Below are positions 6,391-10,835 of a stretch of DNA of 10,835 nt, piece by piece. Made by a program: the position numbers and the translations under genes. Where the stretch lies: the NCBI GenBank assembly GCA_027001525.1, contig JALTMR010000455.1, positions 1 through 10,835 of the forward strand, given 5' to 3'. A model generated the notes under the pieces. The model made no database searches. It saw only the letters and a program-made list of their open reading frames with translations, and was not told the DNA's origin. This DNA is from Gammaproteobacteria bacterium. GTDB taxonomy: Bacteria; Pseudomonadota; Gammaproteobacteria; Tenderiales; Tenderiaceae. Each line of letters starts with the position of its first letter. Positions within the stretch are counted from its first letter, which is position 1.

Positions 6391-9059
6391 TGGCGACCAT
6401 GTTCCGTCAGGCCGCGACTCGACCTGGCCAGCCCCACTGGCCGCGCAATGACCTGTCGCGTCACCTCTCGTTCGCCCTGACCCTGCTGGTGGTCACCCTG
6501 GGGCTGGTCTATGGCGACTGGCTGCAACGGGTCGATCTGCTCATCTACGACACCCACCAGCAATATATGGAGCGCCCGCCTCCCGACGATATCGTCATCG
6601 TCGGCGTGGATGAGTACAGTCTGTCCCAACTGGGCCGCTGGCCCTGGCCACGCCGCACCCATGCCCAGTTGCTCGATGCCCTGACTCGCGCCGGCACCAA
6701 GGCCGTTATGCTGGATATCATCTTCACCGAACCCGATCCCTACGACATGACCGGCGATCAACTGCTGGCCCAGGCCATCCGCCGCAACGGCAATGTCGTG
6801 TTACCGGTGCTGTTCGAACAGCGCTACATCGGCGGCCAACTGATCGAAACCCTGCCTCTGCCCGAACTGATCGCCAGCGCCCGCAGCCTCGGGCATGCTC
6901 ACGTCGAGCTGGACGCTGACGGCATCACCCGCAGCGTCTACCTCAAAGAGGGGCTGGGGGATGCCTACTGGCCCCATGTGAGTCTGTCACTGCTGGAGCT
7001 TACCGGCACCGTTCCCAGCATACTCCCCGGCCAGCCCAATCCGGGCAGCGATACCCCCACACTTAACGTGCTACAGCGGGGCAACCACGTCATGACGCCC
7101 TACGCCGGCCCACCCGGGCACTTCACACACGTCTCGTTTGCCAAACTGATTGAAGAGAGCCCCCCCAGCACCGAGCTGCTCGCCACTCTGGAAAATAAAA
7201 TAGTGCTGATTGGTGCCACCGCCTCAGGGCTGGGTGATCTGCTGCCCACCCCCGTCTCGGCGCTTAACCACCCCATGTCAGGCGTGGAGATCAACGCCAA
7301 CATCTTCGACGCTCTGCGCCAGGGGCTGATCATCGAGCCCGTGACGCTAAGCACGCGCCTGCTCCTGAGCGGCCTCATTGCACTGCTGCCTGTGCTGTTG
7401 TTTCCGAGACTCTCCCCCCGGGCAGCGCTGTTGATGTCTGCCGTGCTGATCAGCGGCACCCTGGCACTGACCAGCGTCCTGCTGGCCCGACTTCACCTCT
7501 GGTTTCCACCCGCGCCGGTCCTGCTGGCGCTGATATTCGCCTACCCGCTGTGGAGCTGGCGACGGCTTGAATACGCCAACCAGTTTCTCAGCCAGGAACT
7601 CAAGCGCCTCAACGAGGAGCCCGCCCTGCTGAGCAGTCAACGCCGCGATACCGAATCCACCATGGCGTTTATCAAAAACGTCATCCCCATCAAGGCCTGG
7701 AGCCTCTATCAGGGCACCTCACACTGCGTCGCCCACTGGGGCGAGCGGTTAAGCCCCCCCAACGGGCCACCACCCGAACACAGCAATACCACCTGGCACC
7801 GCATTCAACCGAACACCAACGACTACTGGCTGGGCATTGCCATGGCCCTGCCACGCCCCCCTACGGCGGAGGAGTCCCGTCTGATGCTCGATGTCATCCA
7901 CCCCTATCTGGATGAGGAGACCCCCGCCGCCACGGCCCCCATCGAACTCTTCGAAGAGCGTGTCATGCAGCTGCAACAGGCGGAAAACCGCATCCGTACC
8001 ATGCGCCGCTTTCTCGACGACAGCCTCAACCAGATGTCCAACGGCATCCTGGTCATCAACAACCTCGGCCAGATTGTCTTTATCAACGCCAAGGCGCTCA
8101 GTTACCTGAATGTCGAGGCCAACCCCCAGACGCTGAGAGACGAACCGGTCATTCCGCTGCTGGACGCCATCGGCATAGAGGGCATAGAGCAGTGGCCCCA
8201 GCTACTCGCCCGCACCCTGGTCAACGCCTCCACCACGCAGGCCCACGGCCACACTCCCAAGGGGCTCGACCTGCTGATTCAGATCAACCCCCTGTCGCTG
8301 GAACAACACCACATCAACGGTGTCATCATCAACCTCTCCAACATCTCGGTTATCCGCGCCAATGAGCGCCAGCGGCTGGAGACATTCAGCTTCCTCTCCC
8401 ACGACCTCAGAGCGCCGCTCACCTCGCTGCTGGCACTGGTGGAGGTCAGCAGAAACCAGCCGCAGCAGAACATTAACGAGGAGTTTCTGAAACGGGTGGA
8501 GATGTATGCCAACCGCACCCTGACCCTGGCGGATGACTTTCTTCAGATCAGCCAGCTGGAGCACCGCGTTGACCTGAAATTTGAGGCCGTTGACATCGGC
8601 ATGATTGCCGCCAATGCCATCGACGCCGTATGGGACGACAGCTCCAGGAAAAAGATCAAAGTCAGCGACCACATCCCTCCTGACCCGATTTACGTCAGGG
8701 GGGATCCCGGCCTGCTGGAACGTGCCCTGCTGAACCTGCTCAACAACGCCATCAAATACAGTGAAGAGGGAGCCACCGTCACACTCACCATCAAGACCAT
8801 TGAGGAGACGGTGCACTGCTGTATTAAAGACACCGGCTTTGGCATTCCCCAGGAGGCCCTGGGGCAGATATTTGAGCGCTACGTCCGCATTGACAACACG
8901 GGCCACAGCAACATCCCGGGCTCTGGCCTGGGACTCAGTTTTGTGAAGTCCGTCATCGAGAAACATAACGGTTCCATTGAGGTGGAAAGCGAAGCAGGCA
9001 AAGGCTCACAATTTTGCATCCGGCTCGCCCTCGCCCGCGACGAAGCCGGATTACCGTGA
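6390..9059 (+). CDS. CHASE2-PAS sensor histidine kinase
   Basis: An 889-residue membrane kinase. Helix TM1 (about 26-44) is followed by an extracytoplasmic CHASE2 domain (about 45-316; DLLIYDTHQQ, IVIVGVDEYSLSQLGRWPWPR, LDIIFTEPD, VLIGATASGLGD, PMSGVEINANIFD), then three close helices (about 323-340, 345-367, 371-390) as usual for CHASE2. A cytoplasmic linker (400-535) that I cannot name leads to a PAS domain (about 540-650), a HisKA domain with phospho-accepting His671 in FLSHDLRAPL, and HATPase_c with N box LLNLLNNAIKYS, G1 DTGFGIP (814-820) and G2 GSGLGLS (844-850). There is no receiver, so it needs a separate regulator, presumably the one at 4161. Start may be the GTG at 6390 or ATG at 6399; neither has a strong ribosome site. 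The periplasmic CHASE2 and the neighbouring LysM/FecR protein suggest sensing of the cell envelope. The ligand is unknown. Confidence 0.95.
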   Translation: MATMFRQAATRPGQPHWPRNDLSRHLSFALTLLVVTLGLVYGDWLQRVDLLIYDTHQQYMERPPPDDIVIVGVDEYSLSQLGRWPWPRRTHAQLLDALTRAGTKAVMLDIIFTEPDPYDMTGDQLLAQAIRRNGNVVLPVLFEQRYIGGQLIETLPLPELIASARSLGHAHVELDADGITRSVYLKEGLGDAYWPHVSLSLLELTGTVPSILPGQPNPGSDTPTLNVLQRGNHVMTPYAGPPGHFTHVSFAKLIEESPPSTELLATLENKIVLIGATASGLGDLLPTPVSALNHPMSGVEINANIFDALRQGLIIEPVTLSTRLLLSGLIALLPVLLFPRLSPRAALLMSAVLISGTLALTSVLLARLHLWFPPAPVLLALIFAYPLWSWRRLEYANQFLSQELKRLNEEPALLSSQRRDTESTMAFIKNVIPIKAWSLYQGTSHCVAHWGERLSPPNGPPPEHSNTTWHRIQPNTNDYWLGIAMALPRPPTAEESRLMLDVIHPYLDEETPAATAPIELFEERVMQLQQAENRIRTMRRFLDDSLNQMSNGILVINNLGQIVFINAKALSYLNVEANPQTLRDEPVIPLLDAIGIEGIEQWPQLLARTLVNASTTQAHGHTPKGLDLLIQINPLSLEQHHINGVIINLSNISVIRANERQRLETFSFLSHDLRAPLTSLLALVEVSRNQPQQNINEEFLKRVEMYANRTLTLADDFLQISQLEHRVDLKFEAVDIGMIAANAIDAVWDDSSRKKIKVSDHIPPDPIYVRGDPGLLERALLNLLNNAIKYSEEGATVTLTIKTIEETVHCCIKDTGFGIPQEALGQIFERYVRIDNTGHSNIPGSGLGLSFVKSVIEKHNGSIEVESEAGKGSQFCIRLALARDEAGLP

Positions 9060-9198
9060 AACACTGTTACCGTCCGACCCCGACAGCGGCACTCTGATAC
9101 AATCTGCCACAAATTTCCGCCCAGCGCTTACACCCTTCACAGAAAGGGGGAGTGGGAATTTTCAGGAATTAACAACGATAAAGTACAGGAGTACCACC

Positions 9199-9624
9199 AT
9201 GGCAGGGGCTTTCTTTTTTTTACGCTTGAACGATCATGTGCAGTACCTCAGACGCATCCAGGCAACGCTTGAAGAGAGAGACGATTTTCACGGCACATGC
9301 CACACCAGTTGCAAACTGGGAAGGTGGCTGTACGGCAAAGGCCCCGAAGAGGCCACCTCGGTGGGCACCGCGGCCAAAGAGGTGTTTGATGCGCTGTTCG
9401 AACCCCACGAACGCTTTCACCACGCCAGCAAAGAGGCGCTGCAAAAAAAGCAGGAAGGCGACATGGCTGGCGCTGAAGCCGCCGTCACCGAAATGCACCA
9501 ACTCTCCACCACTCTGATTCACAAGCTGATCGAGCTGGACAAACTGGCCAGCCGCCCGCAACCCGGGCAGAACGTTGAACAGCGGCACCACAGTGACGAG
9601 TTACTGGAAACCAGCGCAAATTAG
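9199..9624 (+). CDS. Stand-alone CZB-domain zinc-binding protein
   Basis: A 141-residue soluble helical protein that is essentially one CZB (chemoreceptor zinc-binding) domain. The three-His/one-Cys site is present: His13 in NDHVQYL, Cys38 in CKLGRWLYGKG, and His70 and His74 in PHERFH. E. coli DgcZ uses His22, Cys52, His79 and His83, with the same order and the same four-residue His-His spacing. CZB domains normally end chemoreceptors or precede diguanylate cyclase domains, where zinc or oxidation of the Cys by hypochlorous acid changes output; here no output domain is attached. A second Cys34 makes a CxxxC pair. Start is ATG 9199 because AGGAG stands seven bases upstream; the frame is open further back into the kinase gene but without support. 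The 139-base gap after the kinase allows a separate promoter. It could be a zinc or redox switch acting on a partner. Confidence 0.88.
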   Translation: MAGAFFFLRLNDHVQYLRRIQATLEERDDFHGTCHTSCKLGRWLYGKGPEEATSVGTAAKEVFDALFEPHERFHHASKEALQKKQEGDMAGAEAAVTEMHQLSTTLIHKLIELDKLASRPQPGQNVEQRHHSDELLETSAN

Positions 9625-9629
9625 GACGG

Positions 9630-9675
9630 TTAAAACAGAGAGGGTGGTTTCAAGCCAAAACGCTCCCTGTTTTAG
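9630..9675 (+). terminator. Probable terminator hairpin after the CZB gene
   Basis: TAAAACAGAGAGGG (from 9631) can pair imperfectly with CGCTCCCTGTTTTA ending at 9674, about 12 of 14 positions, around a loop of roughly 16 bases. The right arm ends in TTTTA, so termination could work from the plus strand. It lies between the CZB stop and the promoter of the next gene, where a terminator is expected. Confidence 0.5.
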
Positions 9676-9690
9676 CCACAGCGCCGCAAA

Positions 9691-9720
9691 TTGACGGCCT
9701 CGAAAGAATGGGTATATGAT
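9691..9720 (+). promoter_or_regulatory. Sigma70-type promoter for the PAP2 gene
   Basis: TTGACG at 9691-9696 (one mismatch to TTGACA) and TATGAT at 9715-9720 (one mismatch to TATAAT) are 18 bases apart. Transcription would start near 9727, about 30 bases before the ATG at 9757. This also argues that the in-frame TTG at 9691 is not a translation start. Confidence 0.6.
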
Positions 9721-9756
9721 CCCGTCCTCCTGCCGGCCCAACAATCCAGACACACC

Positions 9757-10773
9757 ATGTTTATTCCCAGAATTTTCGCGCTGTTGCTGTTATTGCACAC
9801 CAGCCCGCTGCTGTATGCCCAGGGCACCCCGGAGGCGGGGGATGCCAATCAAAACGACACAGCCACAGCCCCCCCGGACTCGGTCGTTCGCTATGCATCC
9901 AAACCCACAGGCTTTGAGTTTGTCAGCAACATCTGGGGGGATTTGAAAACCTTTGTACGCCGAATCGACCCGAAAAAGAATTACAAACCCCTGATCGGCC
10001 TGACACTGGGCACCGCCCTGCTGGTCAAATATGACCAGGATATCCTCGACGAATCGCAACGCTTCGCCCGTGATCTCGGCCTGATTTCGGATACAAAAAA
10101 TGGTCGCGAATCCAAAATGATCATCGACTTCTCCGCTGCCGGTCTCGATCTGCCGGTGCGCGCACCACTCAATCTCAATGCCGGCATGTATTTCATCGGT
10201 GACGGTATCACCCATGTGTCCATCGCCGGTGGCCTGGCCACCTACGGTGCAATCTACGACGACTACCGGGCCCTGAACACCGCCAGCCAGATCATGGAAG
10301 GCATTATCGTCACCGGCATTGTGGTGCAGGTGATCAAACGTTCCACCGGGCGTGAGTCACCCTACCGGGCCACACGGGATGGCGGCCGCTGGGATCTGTT
10401 TCCCTCCCAGTCAGACTACTCGAGCGAAGTTTCAAAATACGACGCCATGCCCTCGGGGCATCTGGCCACCGCCATGGCCACCACCACGATTCTGGCAGCC
10501 AACTACCCCGAGAAAACGTGGATCAAGCCCACCGGTTACACCCTCATGGGGCTGCTGGGCTTCGCCATGATGAATAATGGCGTGCACTGGGCCAGCGACT
10601 ACCCGCTGGGCATTGCCATCGGCTACCTGGCCGGGGACATCGCCGTCGAACGGGGCAAAAAAAGAAGAGCCTCGGCGCAGGCCGGGGGCCACACCCTCGC
10701 GCAACGGGGCTACTTCTCTCCTTACCTCGACGGAAACAGGGTCTATGGCATCGCCTATAACTACCATTTTTAG
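9757..10773 (+). CDS. Exported PAP2-superfamily (phosphatase-like) protein
   Basis: A 338-residue protein with an N-terminal signal peptide (MFIPRIFALLLLLHTSPLLYAQG, cleavage likely after YAQ or LYA). A PAP2 domain occupies about 150-300. Motif 1 is KRSTGRESP from Lys194, with Ser201 where the family has Arg before Pro; motif 2 is MPSGH (His235); motif 3 is HWASD with His277 as nucleophile and Asp281, but the Arg six residues before that His is Met. So two phosphate-contacting arginines of the classical KX6RP-PSGH-SRX5HX3D set are replaced while the catalytic histidines remain. Substrates of relatives are lipid phosphates or pyrophosphates; here activity is uncertain. The last nine residues, YGIAYNYHF, alternate aromatic/hydrophobic and end in Phe, like the Bam signature of outer-membrane proteins. 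Start ATG 9757 is chosen for the signal peptide and promoter; no good ribosome site is visible. The next gene begins within its last 29 bases. Confidence 0.85.
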   Translation: MFIPRIFALLLLLHTSPLLYAQGTPEAGDANQNDTATAPPDSVVRYASKPTGFEFVSNIWGDLKTFVRRIDPKKNYKPLIGLTLGTALLVKYDQDILDESQRFARDLGLISDTKNGRESKMIIDFSAAGLDLPVRAPLNLNAGMYFIGDGITHVSIAGGLATYGAIYDDYRALNTASQIMEGIIVTGIVVQVIKRSTGRESPYRATRDGGRWDLFPSQSDYSSEVSKYDAMPSGHLATAMATTTILAANYPEKTWIKPTGYTLMGLLGFAMMNNGVHWASDYPLGIAIGYLAGDIAVERGKKRRASAQAGGHTLAQRGYFSPYLDGNRVYGIAYNYHF

Positions 10774-10835
10774 CGCGGCGGCGGGGCTGCTCCTGCTGAT
10801 CGCTCCCCCCCTCCAGGCGGAGACCTCATCACCCC
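10745..10835 (+). CDS. N-terminus of an exported protein (partial)
   Basis: An ATG at 10745, inside the last codons of the PAP2 gene in another frame, opens 30 codons that run off the window. The encoded start is a textbook signal peptide: MASPITTIFSAAAG, then LLLLIAPP and LQA-ET as a likely cleavage site. GGAAACAGGG just upstream can serve as ribosome site. The 29-base overlap implies cotranscription and probably translational coupling with the PAP2 gene. The mature protein is out of view, so its function cannot be told. Confidence 0.7.
   Translation, partial: MASPITTIFSAAAGLLLLIAPPLQAETSSP

Noticed and set aside
8202..8966. 254-codon minus-strand open frame
   Set aside because: It lies wholly antisense to the PAS, HisKA and HATPase parts of the kinase, whose motifs are unmistakable. 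Long antisense frames are expected in GC-rich coding DNA.
9133..9161. CCCTT/AAGGG hairpin after the kinase as a terminator
   Set aside because: Only five pairs, and the T run is ten or more bases downstream; too weak to call.
8977..9198. 74-residue N-terminal extension of the CZB protein
   Set aside because: It overlaps the kinase 3' end, has low-complexity composition and no ribosome site, whereas ATG 9199 has AGGAG at ideal spacing and starts the domain directly.
9691..9756. 22-residue extension of the PAP2 protein from TTG 9691
   Set aside because: The TTG is the -35 box of a good promoter, and the extension would precede a normal signal peptide.

Overview
The window looks like part of a free-living or symbiotic gammaproteobacterial chromosome of moderately high GC. 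The evidence is Shine-Dalgarno sites before most starts, an E. coli-type MsrA, CHASE2/FecR/CZB signalling proteins, MglA-like GTPases and periplasmic signal peptides. Genus cannot be fixed from the sequence. No rRNA, tRNA, CRISPR array or intact transposase gene was seen.

Region by region. Positions 1-92 may hold the lysine/arginine-rich tail of a gene entering from the left. Positions 93-369 are an AT-rich gap with two perfect-consensus DnaA boxes facing a third box, resembling a replication origin or another DnaA-bound site. Positions 370-2376 hold two paralogous MglA-like small GTPases, both on the minus strand, with a plus-strand msrA between them; the second GTPase overlaps the end of msrA. 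A MITE-like palindromic element (2401-2567) sits 25 bases upstream of the second GTPase start. Positions 2739-3854 encode a secreted GH18-type glycoside hydrolase.

From 4161 to 9059 runs the centre of the window: an OmpR-type response regulator, a secreted LysM + FecR protein with two C-terminal beta-sandwich repeats, and a CHASE2 sensor histidine kinase with PAS. I infer one envelope-sensing system in which the LysM/FecR protein is the periplasmic partner of the kinase. No FecI sigma factor or TonB receptor is present, so FecR is not in its classical setting. A 157-base spacer before the kinase carries two stem-loops and a possible 46-codon ORF whose TAG stop shares a base with the kinase GTG start.

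A stand-alone CZB zinc-binding protein follows (9199-9624), then a probable terminator, a good sigma70-type promoter, and an exported PAP2-superfamily protein (9757-10773) with an unusual active-site signature and an outer-membrane-like C-terminus. A further exported protein begins inside its last codons in another frame (10745) and runs off the window.

Most novel signals: the regulator/LysM-FecR/CHASE2-kinase module, the DnaA-box cluster, the shared CaaX-like C-termini of the GTPases, the palindromic MITE, and the altered PAP2 protein.
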